Shown: in pieces, positions 7,215 through 13,935 of the stretch | Position numbering within the stretch: the stretch's first letter is position 1 | Layout: the number at the start of each line of letters is the position of its first letter | NCBI GenBank assembly: GCA_028713285.1 | Contig: JAQTOP010000033.1 | Span: 1-34,551 of the forward strand | DNA from: Terrimicrobiaceae bacterium | GTDB taxonomy: Bacteria; Verrucomicrobiota; Verrucomicrobiia; Chthoniobacterales; JAATET01 | Direction of reading: 5' to 3' | DNA: 34,551 nt | Notes under the pieces: generated by a model | The model's input: only the letters and a program-made list of their open reading frames with translations | The model's database searches: none | What the model was told of the DNA's origin: nothing | Position numbers and translations under genes: made by a program

Positions 7215-8906
7215 ATGGCAGATATCAACCTGGCGGAGCTTCTCGCCAAATCCACGAAAAACTACCGCGAGGGCAGCATCGTGAAGGGCCACGTTCTCGA
7301 AATCCGTTCCCGCGAATTCCTCATCGACATCGGCTACAAGTCCGAAGGCGTCATCCGCGCCGATGAGTTCGAAGATCCCGACGAAGTCGAAATCGGCGAC
7401 GAAGTCGAAGTCCTCCTCGTCCGCCTCGAAAACGACGAGGGCATGGTCGTCCTCTCGAAGGAAAAAGCGGCCCAGCGCCAGAACTGGGAGAAAATCGTCA
7501 ACGTTTTCAAGGAGGGCGGCCTGATCAAAGGCAAGGTCAAGTCCGTCGTCAAAGGCGGCCTCATGGTCAATGTCGGCGTTGAATCCTTCCTTCCCGCCTC
7601 GCAGATCGACATCATTCCTCCGCGCGACCTCACGCAATTCGTCGGCAACACCTACGATTTCAAGATCGTCAAGATCAACGACGACCGCAAAAATGTCGTC
7701 CTCAGCCGCCGCGAGATCATCGAGGCCGAGCGCTCCGCAAAGCGTGCCGCATTCCTCGGCAGCGTGAACATCGGCGACCACGTTTCCGGCACGGTCAAGA
7801 ACATCACCGACTTCGGCGCGTTCATCGACCTCGATGGCATCGACGGCTTGCTCCACATCACCGACATGTCGTGGGCCCGCCTGAATCACCCGAGCGAGCT
7901 GGTCAAGATCGGCGACCACCTCGACGTAGTCATCCTCGACATCAACAAGGAAAAGGAGCGCGTCTCCCTCGGCCTCAAGCAGAATCAGGACAATCCCTGG
8001 GACAAGATCGAGGAGCGCTTCCCCGTCGGCCAGACGGTCAAAGGCAAGGTCACGAACCTCATGCCCTACGGCGCATTCGTCGAAATCGAGCGCGGCGTTG
8101 AGGGACTCATCCATGTTTCCGAACTGTCGTGGACAAAGCGCATCGCGCGTCCGTCGGACGTGCTCACGCTTGGCCAGAAGGTCGAGGCCATCGTCCTCGG
8201 CGTCAACAAGGAGGAGCAGAAGATTTCTCTCGGCGTCCGCCAGCTCGAAGCGAATCCATGGGACGAAATCGAACAGCGCTACATCATCGGCAAGCAGGTG
8301 AAGGGCAAGGTCCGCAACATGACCGCCTACGGCGCGTTCGTGGAACTCGAGGAAGGCATCGACGGCATGGTGCATGTCTCCGACCTGAGCTGGACCCGTA
8401 AAATCAACCACCCCAGCGAGATGCTCAAAAAGGGCGACGACATCGAGGCGGTGGTCATCGACATCGACAAATCGAACCAGCGCATCAGCCTTGGCCTCAA
8501 GCAGCTAGAGAACGATCCGTGGCGCGAAATCGAGACCCGTTTCAAGATCGGCGATCTCGTCAAGGGCACCGTCTCGAAGCTCGCGAACTTCGGCGCTTTC
8601 ATCCAGCTCGACGGCGAGATCGACGGTCTCGTTCACATCTCGCAGATCAGCGAAGATCACGTCGAGAAGGTCAAGGACGCCCTCAAGGTGGGCCAGGAAG
8701 TCGAGTCCCGCGTGATCAAGATCGACAAGGCCGAGCGCCGCATCGGTCTCTCGATCAAGGCTGCGAACTACTCGATGGAAGATCTCAAAAAGGAAAGCGA
8801 AGTCTTCGACACGCTTCGCCCCGGCGAAGACATGGTCGGCCTCGCGCAGGCCTTCCAGGTCGCCCAGGACGAATACCGTCCCGGCGAAGGCAAGAAAAAG
8901 AAGTAG
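7215..8906 (+). CDS. rpsA: 30S ribosomal protein S1
   Basis: The 563-aa protein is built of six S1 (OB-fold) RNA-binding domains, the length and number seen in E. coli S1. Approximate spans are 18-85, 98-168, 185-256, 270-343, 357-430 and 443-515. Domains 3-6 show the canonical GxVxxxxxFGAFVxLxxGxxGLxHxS pattern; domains 1-2 are the divergent ribosome-binding pair. S1 recruits mRNAs with weak ribosome binding sites, which matters here because most genes in the window lack one. I chose ATG 7215 (MADINLAELL) over a TTG nine nt upstream. A strong terminator follows. Confidence 0.96.
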   Translation: MADINLAELLAKSTKNYREGSIVKGHVLEIRSREFLIDIGYKSEGVIRADEFEDPDEVEIGDEVEVLLVRLENDEGMVVLSKEKAAQRQNWEKIVNVFKEGGLIKGKVKSVVKGGLMVNVGVESFLPASQIDIIPPRDLTQFVGNTYDFKIVKINDDRKNVVLSRREIIEAERSAKRAAFLGSVNIGDHVSGTVKNITDFGAFIDLDGIDGLLHITDMSWARLNHPSELVKIGDHLDVVILDINKEKERVSLGLKQNQDNPWDKIEERFPVGQTVKGKVTNLMPYGAFVEIERGVEGLIHVSELSWTKRIARPSDVLTLGQKVEAIVLGVNKEEQKISLGVRQLEANPWDEIEQRYIIGKQVKGKVRNMTAYGAFVELEEGIDGMVHVSDLSWTRKINHPSEMLKKGDDIEAVVIDIDKSNQRISLGLKQLENDPWREIETRFKIGDLVKGTVSKLANFGAFIQLDGEIDGLVHISQISEDHVEKVKDALKVGQEVESRVIKIDKAERRIGLSIKAANYSMEDLKKESEVFDTLRPGEDMVGLAQAFQVAQDEYRPGEGKKKK

Positions 8907-8927
8907 GCTCTTTCCTTCCGATTCACG

Positions 8928-8968
8928 AAAAGGCACCGGCGATGCATCGCCGGTGCCTTTTTTGTTTT
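8928..8968 (+). terminator. Rho-independent terminator of rpsA
   Basis: A 26-bp perfect palindrome (8932-8957) is flanked by AAAA on the left and TTTTTT-G-TTTT on the right. Its symmetry means it could also terminate transcription from the other direction, though no - strand gene ends here. Confidence 0.92.
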
Positions 8969-9030
8969 CGACCGGCAGCACCACGCACCTCGGCCTCCCC
9001 AAGACGATCAAATCGTGCTTGGTTGAGAAT

Positions 9031-10431
9031 ATGCCCGATCCCGAATGCTGGAAAAACCACAGTCCGGGCGACCTCGATCACGCGCTGCCGGAGGTGCGAG
9101 CCACGCCGGTCGATGCCGCCGTGGACGCAGCCCGTAATGCTGCGCCTGCCTGGGCGGCCGCCACGCTGGACGAGCGCATCGCCGCCCTCCTGGGCTGCCA
9201 GGCGACGATTCGCTCCGCGGCGGAGCCGCTCGCTCGCCGCATCGCGGAGGAAACCGGCAAACCGCTCACCGAAGCCCGGGGCGAGCTCGGCGCGGCGGTC
9301 GCGAAGTTCGACTTCGCTATCGAGGATGCGCGCCGGTTCATCGCCGACCGCACGGTCAGCGACGGACCGCATCCCGCCATCGTGCGCCACCGCGCCCGGG
9401 GACCGGCGGCGATCATCGCTCCGTTCAATTTTCCCATTCATCTCGGGCACGGCGCCGCGACAGCGCACCTGCTCGGGGGCAACCCGGTGCTTTTCAAACC
9501 CTCGCCCCTCGCCGCGGTCACAGGCGCGGAATACGGACGTCTGATGGCCGATACCCTTCCCAAGGGCGTCTTTCAAATCGTGCAGGGTTGGGGGAACGCG
9601 GGCCGCGTCCTCTGCGTGCATCCCGATGTGCGCGCGGTGTGCTTCACCGGCTCGATACCAGTCGGCTTGTCTCTCGCGAAGGAACTCGCCGCCGACTATT
9701 CGAAGTCCCTCGCCCTCGAGCTGGGCGGCAAGAACGCCGCCATCGTCTGCAAGGATGCCGACCTTTCCCTCGCCGCCGCCGCCGTGGCCGACGGGCTCTG
9801 CCTCACCGCCGGCCAGCGTTGCAACGCAACGAGCCGCGTGCTTGTCGATGCCGCGGTGCTCGACGACTTCCTTGCCGCGCTTCCCGCCGAACTGGCGCGT
9901 TACGTTTCCGGGAATCCGCTTGATGAAAAGACCACTCTCGGCCCGGTGATCAGCGCGGCTGCGGTGGACCGTTACCGCGCGCTCACGGCGCTGGACGTGG
10001 GCGAATGGATCGTCCGCGGCGCGGAACAAGCCCGGGTTGAAGGCCATCGCGGACGCTACGTGCTGCCCGCCATCGCCCTTTGCCGCGACTTCCCGCGCCT
10101 CGCCGCCTCACCGCTTCATCTCGACGAAGCGTTTTGCCCGGTGCTCACGATCACGCCCTTCGCCGATGATGCCGGGGCGATCCGTCTGCACAATGCGACG
10201 CCGTTCGGCCTGACGGCGTCGATTTTCACCCGCGATCACGCCCGCTTCGAACGGATCGGCGACGCATTGCGTGCGGGGAATCTTTATTGCAACCTTCCCA
10301 CCACGTTTTCGCCTTCGACGCTACCCTTCGGCGGTCACGGAATCTCGGGCAATGGCAAACCCGGCGCCCGCGGTTTCGTCCGCTTCACTGCCGACGAACA
10401 GGCCGTCCAATGGCGGAAGGAAGGAACCTGA
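9031..10431 (+). CDS. NAD(P)-dependent aldehyde dehydrogenase, AstD-like
   Basis: The 466-aa protein has the aldehyde dehydrogenase signature residues: oxyanion Asn133 in APFNFP, FTGS (205-208) of the cofactor site, general base Glu230 in LELGGKN, and catalytic Cys264 in AGQRCNATSR. The SLALELGGKN and TAGQRC segments and the HLGHGAATAHLLGGNPVLFKPS region are closest to succinylglutamate semialdehyde dehydrogenase (AstD). No other arginine-succinyltransferase gene is nearby, so the substrate is uncertain. I chose ATG 9031 (MPDPECWKN), because the upstream extension from 8953 would run through the rpsA terminator. It converges with the receiver gene, leaving 19 nt. Confidence 0.85.
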   Translation: MPDPECWKNHSPGDLDHALPEVRATPVDAAVDAARNAAPAWAAATLDERIAALLGCQATIRSAAEPLARRIAEETGKPLTEARGELGAAVAKFDFAIEDARRFIADRTVSDGPHPAIVRHRARGPAAIIAPFNFPIHLGHGAATAHLLGGNPVLFKPSPLAAVTGAEYGRLMADTLPKGVFQIVQGWGNAGRVLCVHPDVRAVCFTGSIPVGLSLAKELAADYSKSLALELGGKNAAIVCKDADLSLAAAAVADGLCLTAGQRCNATSRVLVDAAVLDDFLAALPAELARYVSGNPLDEKTTLGPVISAAAVDRYRALTALDVGEWIVRGAEQARVEGHRGRYVLPAIALCRDFPRLAASPLHLDEAFCPVLTITPFADDAGAIRLHNATPFGLTASIFTRDHARFERIGDALRAGNLYCNLPTTFSPSTLPFGGHGISGNGKPGARGFVRFTADEQAVQWRKEGT

Positions 10432-10450
10432 ATCAGCGCGCGAATGCCCG

Positions 10451-11566
10451 CTACGCCTGCTTGATGATTTTTACCGGAGCCCTCACCAGTAAATCGAGTT
10501 CGCCCCGCGGGTTGAAAATCCCTTCGACGGATGCATGCGCGTATTCGGCAATCTTTCTGCAAGTCGCCAATTCCAGACCGAGACTCATCGCGTGAGAAGA
10601 GTCATTGGCGGAAGTGAACTGATACGGCTCGAAGAGCTTCCCGATTTCCTTCTCTTTGATCGCGCCGGAACCAATCCCCGCCCCTGACACTACGATCTGC
10701 AGGTTGGGGCCATCCTGCACGTCGATCAGCGTCGCGATGCGAACGCGCTTCGAATGCCGTGACGCCATTCTCACAAGCTTCCTTGCGATCATGAAAATTG
10801 CGTCCGATGGGCCCAAAAATGTGGTCTCCGCAGCCGGACTGTTCACGATTTCCACCATCGCCTCGTCACTTTCCGGCGCAGCGACGATGGGTTGCAGGAG
10901 CGTGCGGGGAACAAACTCCTTCTCGATTCCCGCGACCGCCATATGGGAGGCCGCAATGTAATCGACGATCTCCATCAAAATATTATGAAGGTGATTCCCG
11001 GCCTCGGTAATGTGCCGGCTCCAGGCCGAATGCTCCGGATCGCTCGCCCCGTGCGAAAGCATTTCGGAGAAGCCGAGAATAATATTAAGCGGCGTGTTGA
11101 ATTCGTGGCACAACAACGAAAAGAAACTGTCGTGAACCCCCATCAGGCGCCTTTGCATGTCCTGCTTCCGAAGACTCTGCTGCTCGTAAAGATCGAAGCC
11201 GCGCGAAACCACCTCCTTGAGATGCGCCCGCTCGAAGGGCTTGGTAAGATAATTAAATGCGCCAAGATTCAAGGCGGCGATTGCAGTCTCGGTGCTTTCA
11301 AAGGCGGTTAATATGATCACGTTCTGACTCTGCCGGATTTCCTTCAGCCTCTGAAGGGTCTCGATGCCGGAGAGCCCCTCCATGCAAAGGTCCAGAATGA
11401 CCACCGGAAACGGCTCCCTAAGGGATGCCTCGATTGCCTCCTCCCCGCTGGAAACCGCTGTGACTTCGTATTCGTCCTGCAGGATCAAGCTAAGCGTCTG
11501 GCGAACCAGCGATTCGTCATCGACCACCAGCAGCTTCCGACGACGGCATTCTGAAATCAGATTCAT
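10451..11566 (-). CDS. Receiver domain fused to a degenerate histidine kinase
   Basis: The 371-aa protein has a receiver domain (residues 10-125; acidic pair Asp16/Asp17, phospho-acceptor Asp59, Lys109) followed by a kinase-like module. The dimerisation helix keeps an H-box with His154 (LLCHEFNTPLNIILGFSEML). The ATPase region is eroded: the N-box asparagine is missing (IFMIARKLVRMASRH near 257-271) and the G1 aspartate is replaced in VVSGAGIGSG (292-301), although an F-box-like LFEPYQ and SLGLELA remain. Autokinase activity is therefore doubtful, and it may serve as a phosphotransfer or output protein. It overlaps the upstream gene by 4 nt (ATGA), implying translational coupling. PhcR/PhcQ-like architecture is suggested. 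Confidence 0.8.
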   Translation of the reverse strand: MNLISECRRRKLLVVDDESLVRQTLSLILQDEYEVTAVSSGEEAIEASLREPFPVVILDLCMEGLSGIETLQRLKEIRQSQNVIILTAFESTETAIAALNLGAFNYLTKPFERAHLKEVVSRGFDLYEQQSLRKQDMQRRLMGVHDSFFSLLCHEFNTPLNIILGFSEMLSHGASDPEHSAWSRHITEAGNHLHNILMEIVDYIAASHMAVAGIEKEFVPRTLLQPIVAAPESDEAMVEIVNSPAAETTFLGPSDAIFMIARKLVRMASRHSKRVRIATLIDVQDGPNLQIVVSGAGIGSGAIKEKEIGKLFEPYQFTSANDSSHAMSLGLELATCRKIAEYAHASVEGIFNPRGELDLLVRAPVKIIKQA

Positions 11567-12762
11567 AACAGCTCGGCGGCAAATTCCACGGGATTCGCAT
11601 CCGCGCTCTTAATCGGGTCGCAAGGCAGAAAGAAAGAGAAGGACAGTCCTTTGTCCTCCTTGACCCGTGCGTTCAACGAACCTCCATGATGTTTGGCAAT
11701 GAAATAGCTCGATATCAGGAAGACGCCGAATTCCCTTGGATTCGAGCCGCGGAGATTGAACGGGTGCAACAGGCTCGCCGTGCATGTTTCGTCGGATGCG
11801 GCCACGAAGTCTTCAAACTCGAGATTCACTCCCAATATCCCGCCGTCCGCCGCATGCGGCCGGATATGCAATCTCACGACGCTCCGCGCGGGAAGTGAGA
11901 CGACTTCCTCCGCGATCATGAAACGAAACAGCTTCTCGATCTGAGAGGCCACCCCGGAAATGGCGGGGAGATTCCCGGCGACATCGCTTTCAATACGCAG
12001 CCCCTTTTGTTTGCAAAGCACCTCTGTCCTCTTCAGCGCGCCGGCGAGGATTTCCTGAAGATCCAGCGATTTATAGTTCGACCTTGATGGCGGGACGCTG
12101 ATTTGCGCGAGATCCTTGAGCGTCCGGGAGACTTCATAGATGTGATCGCGGACACTTTGCAAAAAATCGCCCGAAAACTCCTCGTCCGCTTCGTTTCGTT
12201 CCAGCAATTGATCGATAAGCAAAGTCACCGGGCAGAGCGCGTTATGCACGTAGTGGCCAATTTTGGCCGCGATCAATCCCACGTCGTAAGTGCGATCTTC
12301 GAGGATCTTCGCTTTTAACTCGTCAAATCCCTCGTTCAGCAAACGGGCATCCTGAAGGCTCTTTTCATAATGGCCGAGGGCGCTCGTTAAAATCTGCTCG
12401 AGTTCCCCGAGATTCCAGGGCTTGGAGACAAATGAGTAAACCGCGCCGGTATTGATTGCTTCGACCAACAGTTCCAGTTCCGAATAGGCGGTGGTAAGGA
12501 TTCGGACTGTTTGCGGATATTGCTCGCGGACAATCCGCAAAAGTTCCACGCCACTGGATTCCGGCATGCGCTGATCGGTCACGACGACACCGATTTCATC
12601 GTGGTGAACGTCGAGGATTTGAAGCGCTTCCTCGGTCGAGGCGGCTGAAAATACGGCGAAACGATGTGCGAACGCCTTTGAAAAGTATTTCAAAGCGACC
12701 GTTTCGTCATCGACCAGAAGAATGCCTTTCCTTCCCATATGAGCGGATTGCGGTTTCAGCAT
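11563..12762 (-). CDS. Receiver domain fused to a degenerate histidine kinase
   Basis: The 399-aa protein begins with a receiver domain (phospho-acceptor Asp63 in VTDQRMPESSG, Lys114 in VSKPW), of the type in which DQRMP is followed by ILTTAY. The C-terminal half resembles a kinase: IGHYVHNALCPVTLLIDQLL (168-187) aligns with an H-box around His173, and the end has AKHHGGSLNARVKEDKGLSFSFFLP like the last strands of an ATPase domain. The N and G1 boxes are not recognisable, so ATP binding is doubtful. It starts 18 nt after the preceding receiver gene and overlaps the next one by 4 nt. The start could be ATG 12762 or ATG 12738 (MGRKGILLVDDE). Confidence 0.8.
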   Translation of the reverse strand: MLKPQSAHMGRKGILLVDDETVALKYFSKAFAHRFAVFSAASTEEALQILDVHHDEIGVVVTDQRMPESSGVELLRIVREQYPQTVRILTTAYSELELLVEAINTGAVYSFVSKPWNLGELEQILTSALGHYEKSLQDARLLNEGFDELKAKILEDRTYDVGLIAAKIGHYVHNALCPVTLLIDQLLERNEADEEFSGDFLQSVRDHIYEVSRTLKDLAQISVPPSRSNYKSLDLQEILAGALKRTEVLCKQKGLRIESDVAGNLPAISGVASQIEKLFRFMIAEEVVSLPARSVVRLHIRPHAADGGILGVNLEFEDFVAASDETCTASLLHPFNLRGSNPREFGVFLISSYFIAKHHGGSLNARVKEDKGLSFSFFLPCDPIKSADANPVEFAAELL

Positions 12763-12780
12763 GGCCCTATTTCCGGGGAA

Positions 12781-13935
12781 TTACAATCGTGCGATGTCCG
12801 CTGCGGAGAACTTTTCGTGGAGAACGTCGATGGCCTCGCCGGGGGAATCCGATGCTTCACCCGGGGAGAACGTCGCCACCCAGGCCTCGCCACCGGAGGC
12901 CGCCGGTTCGACGGAGATCGTCAGCGAACCTCCCGCGAGGGCGAATGCGAAAAGCGTTTGGAACAGGAGCAGGGACAATTCCGAAGTTTCCGGCTCGATG
13001 AGCAACCCGAATAGATCGCGTGCAAATGCCGCGGTGCTGAACGCCTCTCCCCGCGGTCGAAGCAGCACCCGCGCGCCGATTGGCTGCTCCACCGACAGCG
13101 CGATCTCCTCCGGGTCGAGTTGATAGGTGGCAATCAGGCTGGAAAGCAATGCCTGCAGCGGCTTCGCGGGCGCGCCCGAATCGAGCGCTTCGAGCTGAGC
13201 GAGCAGCGGCGCGTGGATCGCGCGCGTCGATTCGCCGGCAGCCGCGTCCGACCGGAACGCGTCCAGCGCATCGAGGCATTTCGAAGCGTTGGCGTATTCG
13301 TCATGAATCAGCGTGCCGATTTCGAACCGCCTCGGGCTCGAACTCGCGCCCCCTGTCGCGGCGGGGTTCAGGGTGTCGGGCAGGGCGCCCACCATCGCGA
13401 CCAGCGCGCGACGGAATGCGGACTGCTCCGCGACGCCCAGGGACCGGCTCGACAGCAGCAGCCAATTCAGCCGATCGCTGCAAAGAATGCGCTGGAGCGT
13501 CTCCATCTTGAGCGCAAACAGTTCGTTCCGCTCCGCCAGCACGTGGTAATAGTCGGCTGCGCGCCGCAGCACCATTTCCAGCTCGGGGATTTCCCAGGGC
13601 TTTACGACATATTGGTAGATATGCCCCTTGTTGACGGCCTCGATGGCGCTGTTCAGGTCGGAGAAGGCGGTGGTGAGAATGCGAACGACGTGAGGGAACT
13701 CCTCGCGCACGCGCCCGAGGAATTCCGCGCCAAGCATCTCGGGCATCCTCTGGTCGGAAAGGATGATCGCGATATCCTTCGATTCGCGGCGGAGCACATC
13801 GAGGCCCTCCCGGGCCGACGCGGCCGTATGGATCGTATATTTCGCGGCAAACGCGAGGCGGAAGTATTTCAGCGCTTTCTCTTCGTCGTCCACGTAGAGA
13901 ACGCCGCAGGTGGGTTTGGAATCGTTTTTTAACAT
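12781..13935 (-). CDS. Response regulator with an unrecognised C-terminal region
   Basis: The 384-aa protein has a receiver domain (Asp16/Asp17, phospho-acceptor Asp61 in SDQRMPEM, Lys112 in VVKPWE), very similar in motifs to the next receiver protein. The remaining 260 residues contain a helical linker (120-165) and a region with no recognisable effector, kinase or DNA-binding motif. Weak positional similarity to the kinase-like halves of its neighbours suggests a further-eroded relative, but this is inference. Its ATG lies inside the last codons of the upstream kinase gene (7-nt overlap, ATGTTAA), so it is translationally coupled to the kinase and is the likeliest first receiver partner. 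Confidence 0.8.
   Translation of the reverse strand: MLKNDSKPTCGVLYVDDEEKALKYFRLAFAAKYTIHTAASAREGLDVLRRESKDIAIILSDQRMPEMLGAEFLGRVREEFPHVVRILTTAFSDLNSAIEAVNKGHIYQYVVKPWEIPELEMVLRRAADYYHVLAERNELFALKMETLQRILCSDRLNWLLLSSRSLGVAEQSAFRRALVAMVGALPDTLNPAATGGASSSPRRFEIGTLIHDEYANASKCLDALDAFRSDAAAGESTRAIHAPLLAQLEALDSGAPAKPLQALLSSLIATYQLDPEEIALSVEQPIGARVLLRPRGEAFSTAAFARDLFGLLIEPETSELSLLLFQTLFAFALAGGSLTISVEPAASGGEAWVATFSPGEASDSPGEAIDVLHEKFSAADIARL

Noticed and set aside
7209-8411. 400-codon - strand frame opposite rpsA
   Set aside because: Asp/Glu/Val/Leu-rich mirror of the S1 repeats; rpsA on the + strand is unambiguous.
10432-10450. Terminator between the convergent aldehyde dehydrogenase and receiver genes
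   Set aside because: The 19-nt gap has no stem with a T-tract.
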